From positions 42,944,241-43,008,240 of the forward strand of contig OZ024939.1 of the NCBI GenBank assembly GCA_964017235.1: a stretch of 64,000 nt of DNA. The letters run 5' to 3'. The notes beneath the pieces are model-generated. The model made no database searches. It was not told where the DNA came from and worked only from the letters and a program-made list of their open reading frames with translations. Of this stretch, positions 24,401 through 36,400 are shown in pieces. Both the position numbers and the translations under genes were made by a program. Source of the stretch: Sabellastarte sp. h YS-2021. Taxonomy: Eukaryota > Annelida > Polychaeta > Sabellida > Sabellidae. Each line of letters opens with the position of its first letter. Positions within the stretch are counted from its first letter, which is position 1.

Positions 24401-27400
24401 AAACATTGTCTTTGATAAAGATGTCTCTCTTGTAATAAAATAGTAAAGAAAACCTGTGTCAGGAGATGTATTTGGTCTGTTCATTTAAAACCCCAAATTT
24501 TCCTATTCACAACTATTTATTTATTCATATTTATTCACCATTTCATTTAAAGGATGGAGATGTAAATGATTTGCATTTATTTGTACACTTATTCAATATT
24601 TGTGCATTTATTCACCATTTTATTCACAGTATTGAAATGGACATGCTTTGTGGATTTATTTATCCGCTTATTCATCTATTTATTCACTGTTTTATTCACA
24701 GAGTGGAGATGTACATGCTCTGTACATTCCCGAAGTTTTCTTCGAAGACGCTGGAAAATTCAGTGTCAAAGCTGAGAATCGTGCCGGACAAACATCTTGC
24801 ACTGCCGAACTCATTGTGGAAGGTAACCATAGCAACACGCGTCTAATTATTTACACTGGCAAAATAGAAGGAAGTTCGTAGCATGTAGGCCCAAGTAATT
24901 TACATTATAGTGACAACTTTAAAATAATGCTAAGTGTTATGTAATAACTTTCAGTATAGCTAGTAGAAATTTTTTAAGTTCTGGACATAAAGTCTAAGCT
25001 CGTTAACAACAGTTACAGTTATCTGGTAATGGTGAGTATTGATAGAAATACTTCTGGACTGGACATGAAGGCTAAACCCCTTCACACAATGGCCTCTATA
25101 TAACATGTGTCTGCTTATTGATAGAAATGTTTGAGTACTGGCCATGAAGGCTAAGCCAATTAACACACAATAGTCACAGTTATATAATAAGTTATCACAA
25201 AGAGAGAATGCAAAAATACTGAACATTTTTTAATCTTTATCAAAATGATAACATACTTAGGTGAATATTATGTTGATATTATATCTTAAATATATAAATA
25301 TTATAATATGTATCATAAATATTTTAAAATTGATAGTACAGTGTAACAATGAGACAGAGGTGTAAGAAGATAGCTATTACAATTGATACAAAATCTTATG
25401 ACCCTTAAAAATAACCAGTATGCAGATAATCTGATGTTTATTGTAAAGAAAACCTTGACAAACATGCACATAGCTAGTACAGTGCTGATGCTTGTATTGA
25501 ATTCCACTGAAAAAAATCAGTGTTCTTTTGGAGTATGTTTTGAAGAAAGTCTCACTATAAGTGGAGTCCAGGTGTGTTCATTTGGTAGTTTATAAGAAGC
25601 TAAGAAGCTGGTATCCTGAATAATGTTAATCCTTATCTGTGATTACTTATCAGACAACTGTAGAAACATCTACTCCACAAACACAGAGTGAGGAGAAGAC
25701 CAGTGTTAAGATAAACAATGACAGTGGAGTTAGAACAAACATGTCTGTTTAGCTGCTCTTTGATGGAATGTATTGAGGCTGTTAATGTTTAGTTATTTCA
25801 CTGGGAGTACACATACATGTAATGAACAGGAGGCTGGTGTTATTATGTCAGACACAGCTGGGGTGGGGGTAATTAAGTAATTAAAGAAGAGGAGTCCAGA
25901 AAGTTAGCAAATTGTGATTAACTTGAATGGTTATATTGACTTACATACTTCTGCTACTAGTATATTCATTATGACTCAATTATATTTGTTAATTCAACTG
26001 TCAGGACTTAACATTTTTGAATTGAGCACCTTTACTAAAATTTGTTATTTTATTACTACAACTTGGATGTATTTGATAATTCAGCTTTTAGAGAGATCCG
26101 TAGTTTCAGTGGATCAGTATAAAGACACACCCTAGTTTCTAAATTTATTATCTTAACCTTCATTTTGTAAATTTTATGCAGTCTACAGTTATTTCATCTT
26201 TCACCTTTTGTAGTCCTTTTAAATCCTTATTTAGAAAAGTAATCAGCAAAATTTCAGTTGAAAAAATAACAAAGTCACAAAAGCCTCTATACTTGAGCTA
26301 ATTTTTGAGTCAGTATTTGAATCTGGGGCCCTGACCTAGAAAGGAAAAGGTGGGTTTCACTGTGCATAATCTCAACCAAACAGTATACACTGCTTTCTGT
26401 CATGCCATAAACCACTTGTCATCAAATTACCTCTTCTGCCCATTTGTATTTCTTTATGTATATTTTTTAATCACTCAGTTCCCTCAGCCATGGAGGAATC
26501 CAATTCACCTTCCCCTCCAACCAGTCCTGAACGCATGTCCTTCCACACGCCAACCCACTTCCTGTCCGGCTCCAGCCGTGAGCCATCACCACCGAAACGC
26601 TTCACCCCGATACCCCCGCAGTTCTCCACCCCGTTAAAAGACCAGAAAGTTAGGGAGGGTGAGAGAGCTGTGCTTCAGTGTTACATAAACCCATATCCTG
26701 AACCCCAGAAGATCCAGTGGTTCAAAAATCAACTGGAGATCCACCAGTCACCTGACTATAAGCTGGGCTACAGAAACGGGGCGTGTACACTGGAAATAGA
26801 GGAAGTTTTCCCAGAGGATGCTGGGAGTTTTACCTGCACCATCACCGTTAATGACCAGAGCAATTCCACCACTATGTACCTCATTGTAGAAGGTGCGTTG
26901 AGGAAAAGTGAAAAACAAAGAGAGTTTTTGTATTCAGTGGAATGCTGAGAATGGATCGTCTTGAATGTTGTATAGAGCTTGTTGGATGTGTTCTATCTTA
27001 ATATTACCATCAGTGTTTGCAGTAGGGTTATGATAAGTAGGGTACCGGATACTCGATAAATACACCGGAAAAATCTGTGTATCGCTTCACCCCAAATTAG
27101 GTCACAAACTCAGGGTTACAATAAATAAATTACACTGTAAATGTGCTGGCCAATTATGGTTTACTAAAGAAAAAATGCAGTAAAATCCAAAGCTACTTGT
27201 AATGTAAAACTCACAAAACTTGGATCCTGAAGGCGGGTAGATGTGTACCCCATAGCCCTTATCTTGAATAAATGTTAGTGTCCAACTAGCTTTGGAAATA
27301 ATTTGGAGAGAAAAGTATGATTTAAATGCAGACACTGATTCATTTAATTAGTTATTATTATTTTGTTAGATGTTTGTTTTATTAGCTTAGGAAATATATA

Positions 27401-30400
27401 AACATTAACAAATCTTCCTAACACCACAAAAGAATTGACTGGAGAGGCAGAAGCCAAAGCATCTCTTCTGATTGGAGATTTGCAGAAGAAATGAACATTG
27501 GACAACAAAATGCTTTATGACAGAGTTAATTGCACTAATTATTTTTGTGGGATGCTTGAGTAGTTTGATGTATATTATTATTGATGTTGTCTATTTTATG
27601 TTAGAAGCATAAACATATAGAAATTATTAACACAAATTAACATGACGGATGTAAGATTGAAGAAAACACTAACCCGTGGACATTTTTATGGAAGGAATGG
27701 AGAGGAGTTCCGCATTCCTGTCTTATTTTGAATTGGTAGAAATCTTTCAACTAATTATTTCTCAGTTTTTTGAAAGTTGGAACAAACAGTAGTTTGGAAT
27801 GCATCAATTTTTGAACAGTGATGCAGATTTGAGTTTTTGAAAAAAAAAATGCTGCATGAAAGTCTCATGGATTTGAAGACAGAAAGATTTAACAGATTTT
27901 TCATTGAAAACTACATGTTTATCGTTTGGCATTATACTATATAGATAATTATATTCAAGATTTTGTAAATCCAGACTTAAGAATGATAAAGTAAAGATTT
28001 AATTTCCGGAGGAATGGGGCTTGTTTATTCCCCAGTTGGTTTGACCCAACCTTGGGCTGTAGGATTTTGTGATGGAGCAAGTGAGTGGTATACCATTGTA
28101 AACCATATGCCTACAGCAGGTAGCTAATCCGAGTTCCCACTTGAAGAAACCAACATAGTCCACGGTCCTCGGGGAGAGATTTAAGACGATTTGAGAAAAT
28201 AAGAAAGCATTGCATCATACTTGTTGTGTATTCACTATAGCACAAACATTTATGCACTTTTAGTTTTATTTTCACATTTTTGTTGGACTGGCACTATTAT
28301 TTTATGGAATGTGGTGTTGGAGATTGTTGGAAAATTAAAACAAGTAGAAAAGGCTTCTTGTATTATGACAACATATGAAGAATACTGGAGATCAAAAGAG
28401 ATTCTTTTATGTATTGAACCAGTATTTGAACAATCGTTTTTTTAAAGGTATGACTACCTGTATATTTAACACTGTATGAATAATTTCCAGTGTTATTCAT
28501 TCTCGAAATATTATATAAGTTAGTAAAAATTTAAAAGTAAATGTTACTAGGATTCAACTTTATAAAATTTACTGCAACTAATTTTTACTAATGGTCAGGT
28601 TCTGTTGAGGACATGAATACCGATGTAATTTTTAATAAGAAATCTCACTGGAACATAAACTTAAGTGAAAGCTTGAACTGGAGGGTGGTTCATGACATAG
28701 GTAGGGCATGTTGATAAAATGTTAGATCAATAATTTGATGTCCAGTTATCTGTTGTCATGTGCATGAAACTTCATTTTAATTAATGTAGTAATAAATACT
28801 GAGTGTGAGGGCATTTGTTACAGGATATACGCCCGGCAAAAATTCCAAATAATGCCAGAGCGCCGTTAGGCACGAGGGCATTATTGAAGAATTTTTGCCG
28901 GGCGTATATCCTGTAACAAACGCCCGAGCATGAGGTATTTATTACTATTATAAAGACTGGCCTATCTGGTTTCAAGAAACATGCCTTTATTTTGATGAGG
29001 TGAAACGAACAAGGACGCCGCCATATTGTTTTGAATGCATGATCGCTCTTGTAAAAGTAGACAATCTTACTACCGACACACAATCGAGCAATCGAAACAA
29101 CACTTCCGTTTCTAAGCGGGCCGTTATTGGAGGTTTTACTCCGTGCTAATTCTATGCGCACAGACGGATTTTCGTTCACTGCGCACTTCTGGTCTTTATA
29201 ATGGAATATTAATAAAATAAATGACAATATATTCAGATGTTTGAAGGTACTAACATTGAGAAGTATAAATCACAGATGACAATACCTAAATTGTTCTTCT
29301 AAAATATATTTGAGTTTAATTATGTAGAAGTGTCTAGTGGATTGCCTTGCATTAATGAGCATCTGAAAGGAAATGACCATGAATATATTTCATGTAGATT
29401 ATCATTAAGAAATTACAAGTAAATGAAATTCTAAATCCTGTGAAAGAGATGAAATGGATAGTTGATGGATAATTGAAAAAAATTGAATATTTTAACCTGT
29501 TATGTACTACATTTCAATGGAAGAATCCAACTATATAAAGTACAAACAGAAGGCAGGTGGTTAAAATGGATTGAACCTACTCTGTTTACACTATTAGCAA
29601 CTACTGGAGAGAGCATATTGTGTGTAACGTATTCAAATGTAGACAAAATTATACGTCCATAAACACTCCAATGCATACCGCTCATCCCAGAATGCTTTGC
29701 AACACGCCCAGACGTTTATATGTGTGTAATGCCAAATACCTGCCACCCACAGCCACCTTACCCTAACCTTCCAATGCAATATCAGAAGACATCCATAGCT
29801 TTCTGTTCTGTCATGAAGAAGCCACAGGTTTATACTTAAAGAAACCAAAGGCTGTCCCTTTGCAGGGGATGCCTTAAGATACCACCATTAGACAACCTAT
29901 CTCTGTGTAGGGGGTGTTTTATGCAAATTTCAACTTTTATAATTCAATATCACTAGTGTTTATCCACAATTTTCACTATTTACAGGATGCTAACTTATAA
30001 TATTCCCTGGTGGTATTTTTGTGAATATTTTTAATTTAGAAATAATTTAAACTATTTTTTTTAATCAACAATTCTCTGCTATTTCCGTAAGTACTGGAAT
30101 TTCTACTCCCTCATGAGAAAACCATGATGCCACAGGAACCTATAAAATGCAGAAGCTGTTTCTATGTAGGTTAAATTATAATTCCAAATCATTCTTTTGC
30201 AGCTCCCGCCCCGAGCATGCCAATGAAACCTGAGACCGTGCCTGTGTTTGAGGTGACGCTGACCAACCAGCCACTTCAGATGGGACAGACGGCTTACTTT
30301 GAGTGTCGTGTGGCGGCGAACCCACCACCTGAAATACTTTGGACAAGGAGAGGTCACCCACTGGTGGACAAAGCCAGGTAATACATTATAAATAAATTAT

Positions 30401-33400
30401 GTATAATTTTGGTGATATATGTACTCTGCTGGTTGACTGGGCTATATGTTGCCTTAAGCCGTGAGTAAAAATGTGCATAAATAAACCTAAAAGAGCCTGT
30501 ATATTTTTACTGTTTAGTATCCTCCCCTATAAATTTCTTAGTGGTTCTGGTCTATTGTTTATGTAGTGACTTGGTGTGGCTGGTATAAATGCAAGTGGCA
30601 TCCCTAGTATTATGTCACTTCTTTCTCTTATAAATGAGAAAATTAGTACATTTTGCCAATAGCTGGTCGTTTTAATGCACATTTTCAACCAATACACAGT
30701 GAGGTATCTAATGTGGCAAGATAAGTAGCCAAAATTTGATGGTTTTCATATTTATCATTGGCTCACTGACATTAAAGTTCGAGTTTGCTTACTGAAGTCT
30801 GGTGGTTGACAGTATAGAATTGGGACCAACTGGTATGGTACTGATGTTATCCAATCTTTAATCTGCTCCTTGTAATGTGACCCATTCAGTGTTTGTATGA
30901 TAATGTTTTAAGTGAAAAAATAGCGGTTTCCTTGCTGAAACTAAACTTTTACAGATAGTGACATAAAATAATGCAACTCAAATGGTTTCTGCTTAGATAC
31001 AAGTCCACGTATGACCAGTACAGTGGAGTAACCACACTGACCATCTTGAACCTTTGTCCTGAAGACGAGGGTGAATACACTTGCACGGCCATCAACAACC
31101 AGGGAGAAACATCCACATCTGGACTGCTTCTTGGACCAGGTAAGTGTCCAATTGATGGAACAGCCAGGTGAACTAATGGAATTAATTAAATCCATATACA
31201 CAGTCATTGAACCTTAGTGAGAAACACCCTGGTCTGTACTGGTACTTGGGTCGGATAAGTGACCAGTTAATGGAACAGTTAGGTTTACAATAGATTCTGT
31301 TCTATTCTCTATTGGATTTTTATACTGCTTAATCTCTGTATTTAAACAGACTCCGAGGTACAACAGTCAATAGCAATATTGCAAATCATAAGCAGTATTG
31401 CAGCATTCATCAATATAAAGTTAACAGGATGAATAAATTTTTTTCCAAATAATGTTGAATATATACCTTGTTAGACATCAACTAGTTGAAAGATCTGCCC
31501 TGTTTTTGGGATTTAGGTCGGTGTTTAGTTTATAAATCAACCAATTAAATATGTGTATTTAAGATAGGGGCCGATAAGAAGAGTCAGGTTTTTATCTAAC
31601 TTTAATACATGGACACTGACCTCTTTCTGGACTAGCTCTTTTTTGGATATTAGCACCTTAGAGGATGGTTACATCAATTTTGACTCTTTATAAATACTCA
31701 ATCAATCAATCAGTTGTCCAAGTGCTTAATCTCCGTATCTACGGATTCTAAGGCACACCATCTAGTTCGTAAGGAATAAATCATCAAGACATTAGACATG
31801 TTCCAAGTGGTACCCAGGGAGGCGATCCGGTGTTCGGTAGTTAGAAGCTAAGGTGGAAATGATTTCTGAAATAAGTAGGTTTTAGTCGACTTTTGAAACA
31901 TGAGAGATTTGTAGCACTGCGTATATCATGTGGAAGATCATTCCATAACTTCGGGGCATCATATGAGAAACTGTTGTTGAAATGGACCTTTGATTTATGG
32001 ATGGAAGCACAATAATGAGGAACCTGGAGGAACAACTTTTTGGGGTTGGAACGTCTTGTATTCATGGCAGATTTGTGTGGTGCAAAATACTCCTTACTTA
32101 CGCTTTATAAAATACATCTTACTTATATCCTGCCCTGCTCTTTACTTGCGACTAGGTTAAACAGCCACATAACATGTATTAAGTAACTGTAGGTAAAAGC
32201 TAAATTAATGTAAGAGCCTTGTTTTTGCAACCAGGAAAAGCCTAATGTTATATTTGTCCTAGGCTTAGTTTAAGAAAAGAAATTGTAAACACATACATAC
32301 TCTGGGGGAAAAATGAGAATTTAAATTTTGCCAAAATAAACTTTTAAGGATTGTCAAAAAATTGGGTTGAAAAGCTGGGCTGTTCTGTTCTTGTTACAAT
32401 GCCAACTGCATTCCTATAGTTCAATTGATTTGTGTAAAGTGCAGGCCAAAGAACTGTCTAACCTTCCCAAAATAACCTGGTGGAAAGCATATCAGCTTGC
32501 CTTATGGAAACACATACTCAGTGGTTCCCTATATATCAGCCCCTCTTATCTGAGTGGTATTTCTCACCGGATATCTGATATTGTTGTAGATTCGTGTTAG
32601 ATTTATAAAAATTAGATATACTACTGCGATGTACAGACCTGTGCCAAGTGGATATGTTACCATAGTTATTTATAGAAGCCTGTTCCTAATTACAAGCCCT
32701 GCAGTCATTTTGTGTATAGCTTTTGATTGTAATGGCCAGCTTTCAATTGAAAGTAAGATTTAAGTAGACTCTGTATAACTAGACCTTGCAATATGTGCAG
32801 CATTATGCTCTACTTTTTACTGACTTCAAATAATGCATCAGAAATATAATCTATCACGATGTTAAGATGTCATAACTGCTTTTACCTTCACATGAATGCA
32901 ACTTAAACTGATTAAACAAAAGCCCACTGCAGGATGGCTCTTCAGTAAGAATTTTTATGGTTAGTTTGTAAATTTTGTGGTTTCAATATGGTTAGGTAAG
33001 TTTAATATGGTTAGCTGTCCTCTCCTTTTTGACCAATGACATAATATGCTTTTAACTTTTGCATTACTTTATAGGCCCTTTAATCGTGTTTATAAATAAG
33101 AAGTCTTATGGCGTCTATTCACACGAATGTAGTGTTTTCTATCACACAATAAAATGAAGCTTTTTTTTCTGTTATCAGACATAATTCCTCCTCCGATAAA
33201 GATTACGTGGTTTATTAGTGAAAACGTTGCCAAATCTGTGTTGTTTCTGTGGCTAGCAGCAGAAAGTGTATTTCACAGGCAATAAAAGGTTTTGTTTTAG
33301 ATTTGGAAATTCCAATTTAAACAAGTAGGAAAGTCAAATTATTTATCTGTGGGTGAACTTCATCATGGTTCATTTTTTGACACATTTTATATTTGTGAAT

Positions 33401-36400
33401 ATTGTTAACAAGGTGCTCATCATAAAGTGAATGAATGAAAAATATTGCAAGATTGGAAATTATATTTTGTGTAAAGTGGGGGTTGAGTTTCTCCCTGTTA
33501 ATGGATATCATATCATAATGGTATGTTTTCGTCATTAATTACAGTTAATAATAAAAAAATCCCGTCATTGTGGTGACCCTCTGGTTTTGAATTATTGGGT
33601 ATTTTGATCAAATCTGTGATTTATAATAATTTTACATCATTTACCTAATGTGTTGAATAACTTTCATACAATTTTCAGTGTTTTTTTTTTCTTACAAAAT
33701 TTTTAGTTGTGCACATTGGACACTTCCACATTTTCACAGTCTGTTCATTAAATTCACAAAATTTAAATTATATGATGTACAAAATTTAATTTTTAAAAAA
33801 GGTATGCTAAAACAATATTAAAATACAAGAAGAAACTTTCACACTGCCATTAACCTTTGTCATAGTAACAAGAACAGTTGAAATCTCTCAAGTATGCCCA
33901 TTGACCACATGAGGGGTATTCATGGATCCATTAGTGTACAACAACTCCAGGTTATTTATTTCAGTATCTATAGAATTTGAGGTTTTCCTTTTACTTTCCA
34001 TTTCTTATGAACAGATCGTTACCAAGCCTGGCTACAGGAACAAGGACAGCTGAAATCTCCCAAGGATGCCCAGCGCGGCATGATGGCGGAATTGGAGACC
34101 AAACTAGACACGCCACGTGCTGCCAGCGGGAACTTCTACAGGCCCATGTCTGAACGTGCCATCGACAGCGCCCTGGAATCGGCGCCAGTCTACGACAAAC
34201 CCATCACACCTGACGAGGTGAGGATAGTTAGATATTGTTATTAAAGGTGAAATCTTTCAGTCTTAGAGTCACATTGAGAACAGGTTCATGTGTGACAGCA
34301 CCAGTGATAACACCTTAGAACAGGTGGCAGCTTACAAACATCACACCTGACAAGGTAAGCCTGGCTCTTTGTGTGGTGTATACCATAAGTCCACCAAAGT
34401 GCTGTGCAAGTGAGGATAAGGGGTTGTGAGTGTCTAATATGGACATATTTGGTATTAGTGTAAATTTTTGTTATATTTCTTTTAAATTTTTTTCAGTATA
34501 GATGTTAACTGTTACACATGCATGTTATTTTCAATTTTTAAGCCATCGGCCGAAAAGTACAAGAGGAATATTAGATGCTGTGGGAATACTCAGTCATGTG
34601 ACTTTATGGCGTTAACTGGTGTTTTCATGGCTTAAAGATGTGTTTCTTTGAAAAGAGATTTGAGACTAAAATTTTGTTTGTACATTACACTTTGACAAAG
34701 AATTCCCTATAAATTGCAAGCACATGTTAGGTCAGGGTTAAGACTGAGATAGAATACAAAAGAATCTAGCTGGAATCAAAGAGATTTTAACATTACACTT
34801 GTGATTTTAACTTATTCGTGTTAATTTCTATGCATAAAGGGCTTGATGTCACTAAGTACATGTGTATTATTTATTTATTTTCTAGGGCTTTAAGGTGTCA
34901 TCGTTTGAGAAGAGACTTGAGACTGAGATTGAATACAGAGAGGGTCGTGTTCATCCCAAACATCAAGTCACAGATGACGAGGCTTACGATACGAACATAC
35001 CTACTGGCCAGGCCACAGCGCCGGTGTTTGAGCAGAAACTGAAGAACTTCCAGCTGATTGAAGGCTCTGATGCCAACTTTGTGTGCAAAGTCAATGGACT
35101 TCCCAGACCACATGTAAGTAGCTTGGAGGAATAGAGAGAAAGAGAGGGAAAAGTGTGAACTTGGTCAATATGGATCTACCGTTATTTTACTTTGCAGGAA
35201 TGGGATGTTCCTTTCAAATGCTGTGACTTGGCCACAAGCAGTGGTTTCAGTTTATTATTGTTTTGTTTATTGGCATTATGTTATCAGAATATTTCCAGAG
35301 GACTGGTTAATTAAATATGTCAAGTTAGTCAAGCACTTGAGAATGTACGGTAGAATTTAAAAATAAAGTCTCAAAAATAAATAAAAAAACCCTGATAAAA
35401 CATCTTCCAATTCGCAAAGACATCCTCAGTGGCCAACAAAAATAATGAAGTAAACAATGTGGTCATGTGACCTAATTGACGGGAGGATGGACTACTGTCA
35501 CTCAGTTGCCTGGTTAAGGTTGTTATATACCCACAAATGTGCATCTCTGCGTTGGCCATTGGGTGAGATGGCTCCAACAAATAGCTACTGTTAGCAAATG
35601 GTAAGTTTTTCTAACAAAATTTTGATTTCTATTAAATTTTCCAAATTTGTTCCTTTATTACCAGATTGACTGGTACCACAATGGTCGGCTGATCAGACCC
35701 AGCAATCGCTATGAGATCAAGATGACGAGGGACGGATACGTAAGTCTGAGGATTCGTGTAGCCTTCCCTGAAGATCAAGGTCACTACACCTGCTGTGCCA
35801 CCAATATCGTGGGCAGAGACACCTGTTCTGCCGAACTCTTCATTGAAGGCATTGGTCAGATAGACGACACCAGCTACGTGTCTGAAGCCACTCTCCGACG
35901 CATGACACGAAGGTGAGTCCGATGTATTCTTATTGCTAATGGTGAGGTGGAGGAAAGTACTGCATACTACCAACAGTTGATCCAATTTCTGCTTGGATAA
36001 GCAGCTACTGAGTTTTTTACTGAAGGCCAGAGCTCAGATTTGAACCCTTGTCCTCAGAGGTTGGAGGGGAATTATTAACCACTACACCATCATGATCCCC
36101 TGCTTTCATTATTTGTCCTTTTAATAATAATATTGTACTAGTCTTTGCATACCTTGTACATTTATGTTTTTTAGGCTCTAATAAGTAGTAGCTCTTCCAT
36201 CTAAGATACAGTGTGCTTTTGAGAGCTGTGCAGCTTCTTTTAGTGTCAATAACTTTATATGATTCATTTTTATAAATGTTGCTATATGTATTTCCTAATA
36301 TTTTTATTGCAATTCAATTGTTTCTTCACAGCGCCTCACAAGGAGGCTCACAGGAACCTGGCGGAGTCTCTGAGAAATACTTCCGCCCTGTTTTCCGCAA

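Larger units (their letters stand above)
26893..30202 (+). other. Intron 12 (3.3 kb)
   Basis: Holds the long hairpin and MITE-like element at 28787-29202. Elsewhere AT-rich DNA with no recognised gene. Confidence 0.6.
31140..34014 (+). other. Intron 14 (2.9 kb)
   Basis: Holds an echo of the exon 14 end (31211-31285), a minus-strand LINE 3' end (about 31675-32065) and an echo of the exon 15 start (33868-33900). Other sequence is unremarkable. Confidence 0.6.

Noticed and set aside
28781..29227. 148-residue minus-strand open frame
   Set aside because: It crosses a near-perfect inverted repeat and a TIR element and shows no domain. The length reflects the higher GC content of the insertion.
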